This document shows positions 16,995-25,833 of a stretch of DNA of 64,000 nucleotides, in pieces. Numbering within the stretch: position 1 is the stretch's first letter; the number at the start of each line of letters is the position of its first letter. The notes beneath the pieces are model-generated. The model saw only the letters and a list, made by a program, of their open reading frames with translations. It ran no database searches and was not told where the DNA came from. A program made the translations under genes and the position numbers. The DNA comes from Microbacterium murale (GTDB lineage: Bacteria; Actinomycetota; Actinomycetes; Actinomycetales; Microbacteriaceae), in the NCBI RefSeq assembly GCF_030815955.1, contig NZ_JAUSXK010000001.1, positions 1,116,001 to 1,180,000 of the forward strand, written 5' to 3'.

Positions 16995-17393
16995 ATGCGA
17001 AAGACCGCGACAACGATCAATCCTGCACTCTCGCGCGTGATCAGCGAGACGGGGCACACCGACCTCATCGTCGTGACGGATGCCGGGCTCCCGATCCCGC
17101 CCGGATCAGAGCGCATCGACCTCGCCTATCGCGCCGGCGCGCCGGCGTTCTTCGATGTGCTCGACACCGTGCTCGCCGAGCTGGTCGTCGAGGGTGCGAC
17201 GGTGTCCGCGGAGATCGCCGACCAGAGCCCCGAGGTGCTGACCGGCCTCCGTGAACGACTGCCCGGCATCGAGATCGAACTGGTGCCGCACGTCGAGTTC
17301 AAGAAGCGCACGCATGACGCGCGGGCCTTCGTGCGCTCCGGCGAGTTCACCCCGTACGCCAACGTCATCCTGCACGCGGGGGTGGCGTACTAG
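16995..17393 (+). CDS. rbsD: D-ribose pyranase
   Basis: 132 aa RbsD protein, which converts ribopyranose to the furanose used by ribokinase. Conserved catalytic His21 (ETGHTD), DAGLPIP, and C-terminal VRSGEFTPYANVIL with the ligand-binding Tyr and Asn are present. Distinct from the FucU-type paralogue at 8988. A CAGGAGAA site precedes the ATG, and the next gene starts immediately after the stop codon. Confidence 0.93.
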   Translation: MRKTATTINPALSRVISETGHTDLIVVTDAGLPIPPGSERIDLAYRAGAPAFFDVLDTVLAELVVEGATVSAEIADQSPEVLTGLRERLPGIEIELVPHVEFKKRTHDARAFVRSGEFTPYANVILHAGVAY

Positions 17394-18230
17394 ATGGCCG
17401 CCGCCGCTCCGGCCCGACCGGCCCCGACCGACGCGATCGACCGCCACTCGGCGGCTCCCATGTACGACCAGCTGCGTCAGCTGATCGTCGACGGCATCAC
17501 CAGGGACGGACTGCAACCAGGCGATCCGCTTCCCGGTGAGCACCGGTTGTGCGAGCGGTACGGCATCTCACGCACGGTCGTGCGTCAGGCGCTCGCCCAA
17601 CTCGAGCATGAAGGACTCGTCGAACGCGTCAAGGGCAAGGGCACCTTCGTGTCCAGGCCGCGCACGAGCGAAGCACTGGTCCACACACTGATCGGCCTGT
17701 TCGACGACGTCGAGCGACGCGGCGGTCACGTGCACAGCGACATCCTTCGTCACGAGCGCGAGGAGGCCGATTCCGATGTCGCCGCGGCTCTCGAGGTGCC
17801 GGTGGGCTCTCCCGTCATCGCACTGGAGCGACTCCGCCACGTGGACGGCGAGCCGTGGTCGCTGTCCACGACCTGGATGCCGGATGCCGTCGGTGCCCTC
17901 ACCCTCGACGTCGATCTTTCCGAGGCCTCGCTGTATCGTGTGCTCGCCGAGCACGGCATCCGCGCGACCGACGGCGTGCGCTCTGCCGAGGCGACTGTCG
18001 CGACGCACGACCAGGCCCAGCAGCTCGGTGTCAGCGCCGGCTCGGCTCTGCTGCGGCTGCGCAGCATCAGCCGCGACGCGCAGGGCATTCCGATCGAGTA
18101 CTTCATCGCACTGCATCGCGGGGACCGGTCACGGTTCGAGTTCCAACTGCGCCAGGAGCAGTCGCAGGCGTCGCTCCTGCACGTCGACGGCGACGGCGGA
18201 ACCTCGCGAGCCGGTACAGTCTCTCTCTGA
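17394..18230 (+). CDS. GntR-family (HutC/UTRA) transcriptional regulator
   Basis: 278 aa. The winged-helix domain (PGDPLPGEHRLCERYGISRT) is followed by a UTRA effector domain of about 150 residues (LERLRHVDGEPWSLSTTWMP; SRDAQGIPIEY). UTRA regulators sense phosphorylated sugars or similar small molecules. It lies directly after rbsK-rbsD and probably controls them and the divergent aldolase gene through the repeats at 15896-15940. About 20 disordered residues precede and 25 follow the domains. Confidence 0.88.
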   Translation: MAAAAPARPAPTDAIDRHSAAPMYDQLRQLIVDGITRDGLQPGDPLPGEHRLCERYGISRTVVRQALAQLEHEGLVERVKGKGTFVSRPRTSEALVHTLIGLFDDVERRGGHVHSDILRHEREEADSDVAAALEVPVGSPVIALERLRHVDGEPWSLSTTWMPDAVGALTLDVDLSEASLYRVLAEHGIRATDGVRSAEATVATHDQAQQLGVSAGSALLRLRSISRDAQGIPIEYFIALHRGDRSRFEFQLRQEQSQASLLHVDGDGGTSRAGTVSL

Positions 18231-18260
18231 GGGCGATCGCTTTCCTCGGAAGGGATGATG

Positions 18261-18548
18261 ATGGTCGACGAGCAGCACCACCCGCATGGCGATCCAGCGC
18301 CGCCGCTGGCTGACCTCAGCACTCGCCCGAGTCCGGTTCCCGGCCCTCTGACGAAGCCGGCGCCCGTCATCCGCCCGCCGAAGAAGCGCCGACGTTGGAT
18401 GATCGTCGTGGCCGCCCTGCTCGTGCTGGCTGCACTGATCGCCGGCGGCATCGCGTGGAGCAACTCCATGCAGGCGGCACCGCAGACCTGGCACTCGAAC
18501 ACCGCGCTCGGCGGAGAACACCCTCGGGCGCTGATCTTCACCGACTGA
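18261..18548 (+). CDS. Small single-pass membrane protein, unknown
   Basis: About 95 aa. A proline-rich cytoplasmic N-terminus of about 45 residues, a positively charged KKRRRW stop, one strong membrane segment ([17 protein letters not shown]) and a short extracellular tail with no recognised domain. Three ATG codons in a row begin at 18255, 18258 and 18261; the last has GGAAGGG at the best spacing. No function is proposed. Confidence 0.7.
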   Translation: MVDEQHHPHGDPAPPLADLSTRPSPVPGPLTKPAPVIRPPKKRRRWMIVVAALLVLAALIAGGIAWSNSMQAAPQTWHSNTALGGEHPRALIFTD

Positions 18549-18570
18549 TGACGCGGCTACGCTCGGATCC

Positions 18571-19632
18571 ATGACCTCCTGGACCAGCAACGCCATCTCC
18601 CTGCTGGAAGCAGACGCCAACCGCAGCGCCGACACCCACCTGCACGTCTTCCCCCTGCCGGTCGAGTGGGGCATCGACCTGTACCTCAAAGACGAGTCAG
18701 TTCATCCGACCGGCTCGCTCAAGCATCGCCTCGCCCGCTCACTGCTGCTCTACGGCCTGGTGAACGGACGCATCAACGAGGGCACCACGCTGGTGGAGGC
18801 GTCCAGCGGGTCGACTGCAGTGTCTGAGGCGTACTTCGCACGGATGCTGGGACTCGACTTCGTCACGGTCGTGCCGCGTTCGACCAGCCCGGAGAAGATC
18901 GAGCTCATCGAGTTCTACGGCGGGCGCTGCCACTACGTCGACCGGCCACCGGAGATGTACAGCGAGGCCGAGCGCCTGGCCGCCGAATGCGGCGGGCATT
19001 ACCTCGACCAGTTCAGCTACGCCGAGCGGGCCACCGACTGGCGCGGCAACAACAACATCGCCGAGAGCGTTTTCAGTCAGCTCTCGCGCGAGAGGCATCC
19101 GATCCCGGACTGGATCGTGGTCGGCGCCGGCACCGGAGGCACGAGTGCGACCTTCGGTCGATACGTGCGCTACCGCCAGCATCCGACCAGAGTCGCCGTG
19201 GTCGATCCCGAGGGCTCCGCCTTCTACGGCGGCTGGAGCACTGGCGCAGCCGACTACACGACCGGTACTCCGAGCCGCATCGAGGGCATCGGGCGCCCGC
19301 GGGTCGAGCCGTCGTTCGTGCCCGGTGTGATCGACGAGATGCTGCAGATCCCTGATGCCGCGTCGATCGCCGCCATTCGCCTGCTGAAGGAGCGCACCCT
19401 GCACTGGGCCGGCGGCTCGACGGGGACGAACCTCGTCGGTGCGTTCCAGCTCATCGCGCGGATGCGCGCTTCCGGAAAGAAGGGCAGCGTCGTCACGCTC
19501 ATCTGCGACGGCGGGGCCCGCTACGCCGGCACCTATTACTCCGACGAGTGGGTCGCCTCTCAGGGCTGGGACCTCGCCCCCCATCGCGCGCGTATGGACG
19601 AGTTCCTCGAGACGGGCGCCTGGAACGAATGA
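18571..19632 (+). CDS. cds1: L-cysteine desulfhydrase Cds1 (PLP-dependent cysteine synthase fold)
   Basis: 353 aa fold-type II PLP enzyme. Schiff-base Lys51 is in PTGSLKHRL, the substrate loop is [11 protein letters not shown], and the phosphate-binding loop is GAGTGGTSA. The N-terminal [21 protein letters not shown] pattern and the [20 protein letters not shown] block match mycobacterial Cds1, which releases H2S and ammonia from cysteine; here the block reads [22 protein letters not shown] at 18558-18563 lies seven bases before the ATG and no Shine-Dalgarno is present, so the message may be leaderless. Confidence 0.85.
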   Translation: MTSWTSNAISLLEADANRSADTHLHVFPLPVEWGIDLYLKDESVHPTGSLKHRLARSLLLYGLVNGRINEGTTLVEASSGSTAVSEAYFARMLGLDFVTVVPRSTSPEKIELIEFYGGRCHYVDRPPEMYSEAERLAAECGGHYLDQFSYAERATDWRGNNNIAESVFSQLSRERHPIPDWIVVGAGTGGTSATFGRYVRYRQHPTRVAVVDPEGSAFYGGWSTGAADYTTGTPSRIEGIGRPRVEPSFVPGVIDEMLQIPDAASIAAIRLLKERTLHWAGGSTGTNLVGAFQLIARMRASGKKGSVVTLICDGGARYAGTYYSDEWVASQGWDLAPHRARMDEFLETGAWNE

Positions 19633-19642
19633 GCGCCGGACT

Positions 19643-19732
19643 GCCCGCATAACTCCGGAGATTCTCCGCGGATCCGCAGGATCTCGGACTCGAGGCCGCA
19701 GATTCGGGCAGTTCCTCCGGAGTTGTGCGGGC
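19643..19732. repeat. Long inverted-repeat element downstream of cds1
   Basis: 18-base arms at 19643-19660 and 19715-19732 pair with one mismatch. The shared core ATAACTCC recurs in spacers near 38985 and 52367. The 54-base interior carries secondary pairings (GATTCTCCGCGG with CCGCAGATTC). It probably ends cds1 transcription. It lies 17 bases from the next gene, whose -10-like hexamer overlaps the right edge. Confidence 0.65.
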
Positions 19733-19749
19733 CGGACTACGCTGACGGC

Positions 19750-20256
19750 ATGACCACTCTGATCCTCACCGTCGCCGGATCCGACCGCCCCGGCCTCGTC
19801 GCCGCCGTCGCCGATGTCGTCGACGGCCACGGCGGCAACTGGGAGAACAGCCAGCTCAGCGAACTCGCAGGGGTCTTCGCCGGCGTCATCCAGGTGTCGG
19901 TGACGCCCGAATTCGAGGACGAGCTCACGTCGGAACTGCGCGCCCTCGACGGCCTGCTCACGGTCGCCGTGCACACGGGATCGGACACCGCCGTCGGCAC
20001 CGCACGACCGGTATCCCTTCAGATCCTCGGCAACGACCGGCCCGGCATAGTCCGCGAGGTCTCTGCGGTGCTGCAGGCCCACGAACTCAGCATCCAGGAC
20101 ATGGCCACCGAGACGAAGGATGCCGCGATGGCCGGGGGCCGCCTCTTCGAGGCGTCCGTGACGGCAGAGGTGCCGGCATCCGCCGACCTCGACGCGCTGC
20201 GCGCCGACCTCGAGCGCCTCACATCCGAGCTGCAGGTCGACATCACCCTGACGTGA
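19750..20256 (+). CDS. Double ACT-domain protein (GcvR-like)
   Basis: 168 aa made of two ACT domains: residues about 3-75 (TLILTVAGSDRPGLVAAVADVV) and about 90-165 (SLQILGNDRPGIVREVSAVL). This is the arrangement of GcvR and related amino-acid-sensing regulators. It probably binds a small amino acid and acts through a partner protein, as there is no DNA-binding or catalytic domain. TACGCT at 19738-19743 sits six bases before the ATG, consistent with a leaderless start. Neighbours do not show a target. Confidence 0.82.
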   Translation: MTTLILTVAGSDRPGLVAAVADVVDGHGGNWENSQLSELAGVFAGVIQVSVTPEFEDELTSELRALDGLLTVAVHTGSDTAVGTARPVSLQILGNDRPGIVREVSAVLQAHELSIQDMATETKDAAMAGGRLFEASVTAEVPASADLDALRADLERLTSELQVDITLT

Positions 20257-20271
20257 CCACCCGGCACGTCG

Positions 20272-20351
20272 CCGAGACCCCACATTGCTGCCGAGACCCC
20301 AGGCTATAGACGTCAGTAGCCTGGGGTCTCGACGAGAACCTGGGGTCTCGG
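20272..20351. terminator. Compound hairpin between convergent genes (two forward, two inverse copies)
   Basis: A perfect 14-bp stem (20293-20306 with 20317-20330) with a 10-base loop is flanked by an extra forward CCGAGACCCCA (20272-20282) and an extra inverse TGGGGTCTCGG (20341-20351). It fills the 105-base gap between convergent stops. Stem strength and position indicate a bidirectional terminator, while the duplicated arms match the other palindromic elements in the window. Confidence 0.75.
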
Positions 20352-20361
20352 TGGAGGAAGC

Positions 20362-21375
20362 TCAGACCAGGCGCGACTTCGGCGAGACCGAGTAGGTGCT
20401 CTCGGGGTCACGGTTGACCGTGTCGCCGAGCGCAGCGTCTATCGCAGTCAACGTGTCGGCATCGAGCGTGATGCCGGACGCCTTGACCGTCTCGGCGAGC
20501 TGCTCAGGACGGGATGCTCCCACCAAGGCCGCCGCGACGTTCTTGTTCTGCAGCACCCAGGCGATCGCGAGCTGCGGCATCGAGATGCCGGCCTGCTCGG
20601 CGATCGGCCCCAGCTTCTGCACGGCGGTGAGGATCTCGTCGCGCAGGAAGCCCTTGATGAAGTCGGCGCCGCTGTGCGGGTCGGTCGCGCGCGAGCCGTC
20701 CGGAACCGGCTGGCCGGGCAGGTACTTCCCGCTGAGAACGCCCTGCGCCATCGGCGACCAGACGATCTGCGAGATTCCGAGCTCTTCGGATGCCGGAACG
20801 ACCTTGCCCTCGATCACCCGGTGCAGCATCGAGTACTGCGGCTGATTGGAGATGAGCTGCACGCCGAGCTGCTTGGCGAGGGCGTGGCCTTCGCGCAGCT
20901 GCTCCGCGGTCCACTCGCTGACGCCGATGTACAGCGCCTTGCCCTGCCGGACGACGTCGGCGAACGCCTGGAACGTCTCCTCCAGCGGGGTCTCGTAGTC
21001 GAAGCGATGCGCCTGGTACAGGTCGACGTAATCTGTGCCGAGGCGCTTCAGCGATCCGTTGATCGACTCGAGGATGTGCTTACGGCTCAGGCCGGTGTCG
21101 TTCGGGCCCTTGGGACCGGTCGGGAAGTAGACCTTCGTGAAGATCTCGAGTCCTTCACGGCGCTGGCCCTCGAGCGCCTTGCCGAGGACGACCTCGGCGG
21201 CGGTGTTCGCATACGTGTCAGCGGTGTCGAACGTCGTGATACCGGCGTCCAATGCCGCATGCACAGTCTTCACCGCAGCGTCGTCGCCGACCTGCGAGGC
21301 GTGTGTGACCCAGTTGCCGTAGGTGATCTCAGAGACCTTGAGACCGCTGTTGCCGAGATAGCGATAGTTGACCAT
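20362..21375 (-). CDS. Aldo/keto reductase (potassium-channel beta-subunit-like family)
   Basis: 337 aa. The AKR barrel has the tetrad Asp50 and Tyr55 (TFDTADTY), Lys81 (IFTKVY) and the His of YQAHRFD. The VGASRPEQL cofactor loop is near the end. It resembles the YghZ/Kv-beta group, NADPH-dependent reductases of aldehydes and methylglyoxal-like compounds. It appears monocistronic, convergent with the ACT gene and followed upstream by a GntR gene on the same strand, with which it has no obvious functional tie. Confidence 0.87.
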   Translation of the reverse strand: MVNYRYLGNSGLKVSEITYGNWVTHASQVGDDAAVKTVHAALDAGITTFDTADTYANTAAEVVLGKALEGQRREGLEIFTKVYFPTGPKGPNDTGLSRKHILESINGSLKRLGTDYVDLYQAHRFDYETPLEETFQAFADVVRQGKALYIGVSEWTAEQLREGHALAKQLGVQLISNQPQYSMLHRVIEGKVVPASEELGISQIVWSPMAQGVLSGKYLPGQPVPDGSRATDPHSGADFIKGFLRDEILTAVQKLGPIAEQAGISMPQLAIAWVLQNKNVAAALVGASRPEQLAETVKASGITLDADTLTAIDAALGDTVNRDPESTYSVSPKSRLV

Positions 21376-21429
21376 GACGACAACGCTAGCGGCTGAAGAA
21401 ACGACAAGGGTCGGCTTCGTCGCAGTGCG

Positions 21430-22116
21430 TCATCCCTGCGGCGACGACTGATGCTTGCGCAACCAGAACTCGGTCTGTGCGACGTGTCCGGCCGCCGCAG
21501 CTGACGCAGCCACAGGGTCGCGCGCTTCGAGACCGCGCAGGATCGATCGATGCCCCGCGTCGGAGAGCAGCTTGATCTGCGCGGCGTCGTCGGTGGTGAA
21601 GATCCGGTACGCCCGCGAGCGCGACCGGAGCACATCGAGCAGCGTGGCCAGCGCGTCGTTGCCTGCGATGTCGGCGATCGCCGAGTGGAACTCGTTGTCC
21701 AGCTCGGAGAGCGCCTCATCGTCCGTGACGGCCTCCAAGCGATCCAGCAGATCATCCAGTCGCGCGATCGTCTCGGCGTCGACCCTGGCTGCCGCGAGGC
21801 TCGCGGCATGCGCCTCGAGAGCGCGGCGCAGTTCGTACAGTTCGATGATCGAGTCCAACGGCAGCAGGCCGACGGTGAGACCGAGCCCTTTGATCAGGTC
21901 GGCGGCGTGCAGCTCGGAGACGTAGCTTCCCGAACCGTGCCGCGTGTCGATCACGCCGAGCGCCGACAGTGTGCGGATGGCTTCGCGCAGCGGCCCTCTG
22001 GATACGCCCAGCCGTTCGCACAGCTCGCCCTCGCTGGGCAGCCGGTCGCCGGGGCGCAGGTCGCCGTCTGCGATCAATGCACGCAGTCCGTGCAGCGCCG
22101 TCTCCATCGCGCCCAT
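21430..22116 (-). CDS. GntR-family (FadR/FCD) transcriptional regulator
   Basis: 228 aa with a winged helix (PGDRLPSEGELCERLGVSRGPLREAI) and an FCD domain containing DNEFHSAI and GHRSIL metal-type histidines. Divergent from a class V aminotransferase and an ABC importer, which it probably controls: a near-perfect palindrome lies in the 185-base divergent region. An alternative start three codons later (MET) is possible. Confidence 0.88.
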   Translation of the reverse strand: MGAMETALHGLRALIADGDLRPGDRLPSEGELCERLGVSRGPLREAIRTLSALGVIDTRHGSGSYVSELHAADLIKGLGLTVGLLPLDSIIELYELRRALEAHAASLAAARVDAETIARLDDLLDRLEAVTDDEALSELDNEFHSAIADIAGNDALATLLDVLRSRSRAYRIFTTDDAAQIKLLSDAGHRSILRGLEARDPVAASAAAAGHVAQTEFWLRKHQSSPQG

Positions 22117-22189
22117 ACGCCTGCTCTCCCCCGGGCGCTGTGCAGCGCCGACTCACATTCGGAGTCTGCCGTGCAGACACCGATGTACC

Positions 22190-22206
22190 AAGTTGTATTA
22201 CGACTT
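22190..22206. promoter_or_regulatory. Candidate operator AAGTTGTATTACGACTT
   Basis: 17-base palindrome with one mismatch pair (AAGT.GTA.TAC.ACTT) between the divergent FadR-type gene and the aminotransferase gene, of the TTGTA-N-TAC type bound by FCD regulators. A related half-site AAGTTGT lies at 22253-22259 and a GTCTGC/GCAGAC pair at 22164-22178. Confidence 0.5.
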
Positions 22207-22301
22207 TGCTAAATATACGTCTCAGGATCGCCATTCCGGGCACTGTGTGGCAAAGTTGTGCAACAAGTTCCCCTTCAGATGATCCCCCCGAACGAGGCAA
22301 C

Positions 22302-23522
22302 ATGCAGCAGCCGACATCCACCATCGCCCCGGTGCAGCTGGCATCAGGCATGCGTGCCCGTGATGCCTGGCCTCTCGATCCTGAGATCATCCACCTCAAT
22401 CACGGCTCCTTCGGCGCTGTCCCGACCGAGGTCGTCGAGCATCAGAACGAGCTGCGCGCGCAAGCCGATCGCAGCCCCGTCGGGTGGTTCCCCCGCATCG
22501 CAGAGCACGTGGCGGACGCTCGCACCGCGGTAGCCCCTTTCGTCGGCGCCCGCGCAGAGGACACGGCGTTCGTGCCGAACGCGTCTGCGGCGGCAACGGT
22601 CGTCTACAACAGCCTGCGCCTCGCCACCGGCGACGAGATCCTCGTGACCGACCACGGCTACGGTGCGATCACGATGGGCGCAGCCCGTCTTGCGCGACGC
22701 TTCGGCGCCCATGTGCGCGCCGTGCACATCCCGCTGTTCGCCGGCGCCGAAGAGGTCGTCGAGCTGTTCCGCCAGTCGATCACCGCGCGCACACGCCTGA
22801 TCGTGGTCGATCAGATCACCTCGCCCACCGCCCGTGTGCTCCCGACCGCGGAGATCAGCGCACTCGCACGGGAGCGCGGCATCCGTGTGCTCGTCGACGG
22901 CGCGCACGCGCCCGGTCTCGTCGCCGATGCCGCGACGGTCGGCGGCGGCGACTGGTGGTTCGGCAATCTGCACAAATGGCCCTGCGCCCCGCGCGGATCC
23001 GCCGTGCTCGTCACGACCGATCCCGACCGCCAGGAGCTGTGGCCGCTCATCGACTCCTGGGGAGCAGCTGAGCCGTTCCCCGGCCGCTTCGACACGCAGG
23101 GCACGATCGACGCGACGACGTACATCAGCACTCCTGCCGCGATCGAGTTCATCGAGCGCGAGTACACCTGGGAACGAACCCGCAACACGATGCGCGAGTT
23201 CGCCGACGTCGGGGCCCGCATGATCGCCGACGCCGTGCAGCCCTATGTCACGGAGGACGCCCTCGTCCGGCTCCCCGCAGCCGCCGATGCCATGCGACTG
23301 ATCCGTCTTCCCGACGGACTCGGTAAGACCCGCGAAGAAGCCGACGAACTGCGGATGACGCTGTTCGACCGCGTCGGCGTCGAGACGGCGTTCACGAGCT
23401 TCGAAGGCCGCGGCTACTACCGCCTCTCCGTCCACCTCTACACCGAGGTGAGCGACTTCGAAGCCTACGTCGAGCGCTGCATCCCCGAGATCCTCCGCGC
23501 GGCCGAGGCAGCAGCATCCTGA
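22302..23522 (+). CDS. Class V aminotransferase-fold PLP enzyme (isopenicillin N epimerase-like)
   Basis: 406 aa fold-type I PLP protein of the CefD/NifS-like class V group: HLNHGSFGAVP near the N-terminus, VDGAHAPGLV for the cofactor aspartate, and Schiff-base Lys225 in GNLHKWPCAPRG. Members act as epimerases, lyases or transaminases. It heads a set with a binding lipoprotein and two permeases, so it may process the imported compound, which would then carry an amino group. The exact reaction is unknown. The ATG follows a weak GAGG site. Confidence 0.82.
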   Translation: MQQPTSTIAPVQLASGMRARDAWPLDPEIIHLNHGSFGAVPTEVVEHQNELRAQADRSPVGWFPRIAEHVADARTAVAPFVGARAEDTAFVPNASAAATVVYNSLRLATGDEILVTDHGYGAITMGAARLARRFGAHVRAVHIPLFAGAEEVVELFRQSITARTRLIVVDQITSPTARVLPTAEISALARERGIRVLVDGAHAPGLVADAATVGGGDWWFGNLHKWPCAPRGSAVLVTTDPDRQELWPLIDSWGAAEPFPGRFDTQGTIDATTYISTPAAIEFIEREYTWERTRNTMREFADVGARMIADAVQPYVTEDALVRLPAAADAMRLIRLPDGLGKTREEADELRMTLFDRVGVETAFTSFEGRGYYRLSVHLYTEVSDFEAYVERCIPEILRAAEAAAS

Positions 23523-23566
23523 TCCGAATCCCCGAGAACAAGCACCACACACGAAAGAGGTACGTC

Positions 23567-24880
23567 ATGAAGCGCACTCGTCTGACGACGATCGCCGGCG
23601 TGGGCACGGTCGCCCTGCTGGCACTGACCGCATGTTCGGGCGGCGGCTCCGAATCCTCCGCAGAGGGCGGTGACGTCGAACTGCAGATGGTCGAGAGCCT
23701 GACCAACCCCGCTCGCACCGAGCTGCTGCGCGGGCTGCTCGACGACTTCGAAGCAGCCAACCCCGGCGTCACGGTCAAGCTGGTCTCACCGCCGACCGAG
23801 CAGGCCGACCAGACCATTCAGCAGATGCTGCAGTCCGGTTCCGGCGTCGACGTGCTCGAGGTGCGTGACATCACCGTCGGCCCGTTCTCGAACAACGGCT
23901 GGCTGTACGACATGACCGATGACCTCGCGAGCTGGGACGGTTGGGATGCCCTGACCGACAACGCCAAGGCCGCAGCCGAGGGCGACGGCGAGAGCTACTT
24001 CATCCCGTACGGCTTCTACGGCCTGTCGTTGTTCTACCGCACCGACCTCGTCGAAGAGGCCGGTTTCGACGGCCCGCCCACGAGCTGGGAAGAGCTGCTC
24101 GAGCAGGCATCCGCCATCCAGGATCCGGCGAACAACACCTACGGCTACGCGTTCCGCGGAGGCCAGAACGGCAACACAAACGTCGTCGCCGCCATCGAGG
24201 CGTACCTCGTCGACGACCTCGACCCGAGCAACGCCTTCCTCCTCGAAGACGGCTCGACGATCTTCGCGGCGCCAGAGGCGCAGGATGCCGTCGACACGTA
24301 CTTCGACCTGTTCGAGCAGGGTTCACCACCCTCTGCCGTCTCCTGGGGCTACCCCGAGATGGTCGCCGGCTTCACGAACGGCTCGACCGCCTTCCTGCTG
24401 CAGGATCCAGAGGTCATCGCCACCGTGCAGGAGTCGAACCTCACCGAGGACCAGTGGGACACCGCGCCGCTGCTGACCGGCCCCGACGGCAAGGCGGCAC
24501 AGCCGCTCGCGGTCGCCGGCTGGGGAGTCGCAGAGGCGAGCGAGCACAAAGAGGCCGCCGTCGACCTCGTCGAGTTCCTCTCCTCTGCCGAGCCTGCCAC
24601 CGAGTTCGCACAGGCCAACAGTCTCGTGCCGATCATCGCCGCAGCATCCGACGACGAGTTCTACTCGACCGGCCCGTGGACGAGCTACGTCACGATGACC
24701 GAGAACCCCGACACCTACGTCAACGTGCAGCAGCCGCGTGGCGAGAGCTGGTGGAGCGAGTGGATTCAGAAGTCCGACCAGGACGTGCAGAACGTGCTGC
24801 TGGGCAACATGACCACGAAGGAACTGCTCGAGTCGTGGGATGCGTACTGGGTCGAGAAGTACGCCTCTGAAAAGGGCTGA
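23567..24880 (+). CDS. ABC transporter substrate-binding lipoprotein (CUT1/UgpB-like)
   Basis: 437 aa. A lipoprotein signal peptide ends LTAC (Cys23), followed by a Gly/Ser linker and a type II solute-binding fold (FEAANPGVTVKLV; GYPEMVAGFTNGSTAFLLQDP; LVEFLSS). Homologues capture sugars, sugar alcohols or glycerol phosphates. Its gene is followed by two permease genes but no ATPase; in actinobacteria a shared MsiK-type ATPase often serves such importers. AAAGAGG precedes the ATG. Confidence 0.9.
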   Translation: MKRTRLTTIAGVGTVALLALTACSGGGSESSAEGGDVELQMVESLTNPARTELLRGLLDDFEAANPGVTVKLVSPPTEQADQTIQQMLQSGSGVDVLEVRDITVGPFSNNGWLYDMTDDLASWDGWDALTDNAKAAAEGDGESYFIPYGFYGLSLFYRTDLVEEAGFDGPPTSWEELLEQASAIQDPANNTYGYAFRGGQNGNTNVVAAIEAYLVDDLDPSNAFLLEDGSTIFAAPEAQDAVDTYFDLFEQGSPPSAVSWGYPEMVAGFTNGSTAFLLQDPEVIATVQESNLTEDQWDTAPLLTGPDGKAAQPLAVAGWGVAEASEHKEAAVDLVEFLSSAEPATEFAQANSLVPIIAAASDDEFYSTGPWTSYVTMTENPDTYVNVQQPRGESWWSEWIQKSDQDVQNVLLGNMTTKELLESWDAYWVEKYASEKG

Positions 24881-24882
24881 CC

Positions 24883-25833
24883 ATGACATTGCTGACACGT
24901 TCGGGGCGCTCCACCGGTGAATCCGGTGGAGCCGCCCCGGCGCGGCCGGGAAAGCGTGTCTTCCGCAGCCGGCATGCGTGGACGATCCTCGGTTTCCTCG
25001 CCCCCGCCATCCTCTTCGTCTGCTGGTTCACGTACTATCCGATGCTGCAGGGCATCCGAATGGCGTTCCACGACTGGAACCTCTGGGACCTGACGTCGAC
25101 GCCCTTCGTCGGCTTCGACAATTTCGCGCGCATCTTCAGCGACCCCGTCTTCCCGCAGGTCGCGTGGAACTCCGTGCTCTGGGTCGTCGGCTCCCTGGTG
25201 CCGCAGTTCGTCATCGGCTTCCTGATCGCCCTGGCACTTCGCACCCGATTCCGCTTCCGCGGCGTCTACCAGGCGCTGGTGTTCTTCCCGTGGGCTGTGT
25301 CCGGCTTCCTGATCGGGATGCTGTTCCGCTGGATGTTCAACGCCGAATTCGGCGTCATCAACGACCTGCTGATGAAGGCCGGGCTCATCGATGCCCCGCT
25401 CCCGTGGCTGGCCGATCCGAAGCTCGCGATGGTCGCAGTGATCGTCGCCAACATCTGGTACGGCGTGACGTTCTTCGCGATCATGATCCTCGCCGCCCTC
25501 CAGTCGGTACCGGACGAGATGCTCGAGGCTGCGAGCCTCGACGGCGCGGGAAAGCTCCGTCAGCTGTTCTCGGTGATCATCCCCTACATCCGGATGACCC
25601 TGATGCTGACGGTGCTGCTGCGCGTGATCTGGATCTTCAACTTCCCCGACATCATATGGGCGATGACCAGGGGCGGTCCGGCGAACCAGACCCACATCAT
25701 CACCACCTGGATGATCAATTACACCCAGCAGGGCAACTACGGCATCGCCAGTGCGATCGGCTTGATCGTCGTCGGCTTCCTGTTCGTGTTCTGCGCCTTC
25801 TACCTGCTGGCGATGAGAAGGGCGAACCGATGA
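24883..25833 (+). CDS. ABC transporter permease (MalF/UgpA-like)
   Basis: 316 aa with a basic N-terminus of about 25 residues and six predicted membrane segments. The cytoplasmic EAA loop that docks on the ATPase reads EMLEAASLDGAGKLRQLF. FFPWAVSGFLIGMLFRWMFN is typical of the MalF group. It overlaps the next permease by four bases. Partner subunits are the lipoprotein upstream and the MalG-like protein downstream. Confidence 0.9.
   Translation: MTLLTRSGRSTGESGGAAPARPGKRVFRSRHAWTILGFLAPAILFVCWFTYYPMLQGIRMAFHDWNLWDLTSTPFVGFDNFARIFSDPVFPQVAWNSVLWVVGSLVPQFVIGFLIALALRTRFRFRGVYQALVFFPWAVSGFLIGMLFRWMFNAEFGVINDLLMKAGLIDAPLPWLADPKLAMVAVIVANIWYGVTFFAIMILAALQSVPDEMLEAASLDGAGKLRQLFSVIIPYIRMTLMLTVLLRVIWIFNFPDIIWAMTRGGPANQTHIITTWMINYTQQGNYGIASAIGLIVVGFLFVFCAFYLLAMRRANR

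Noticed and set aside
18739..20283. Minus-strand open frame of over 500 codons opposite cds1 and the ACT gene
   Set aside because: Its composition is Arg/Gly/Val-rich without a recognisable fold, and both genes on the plus strand are well supported.
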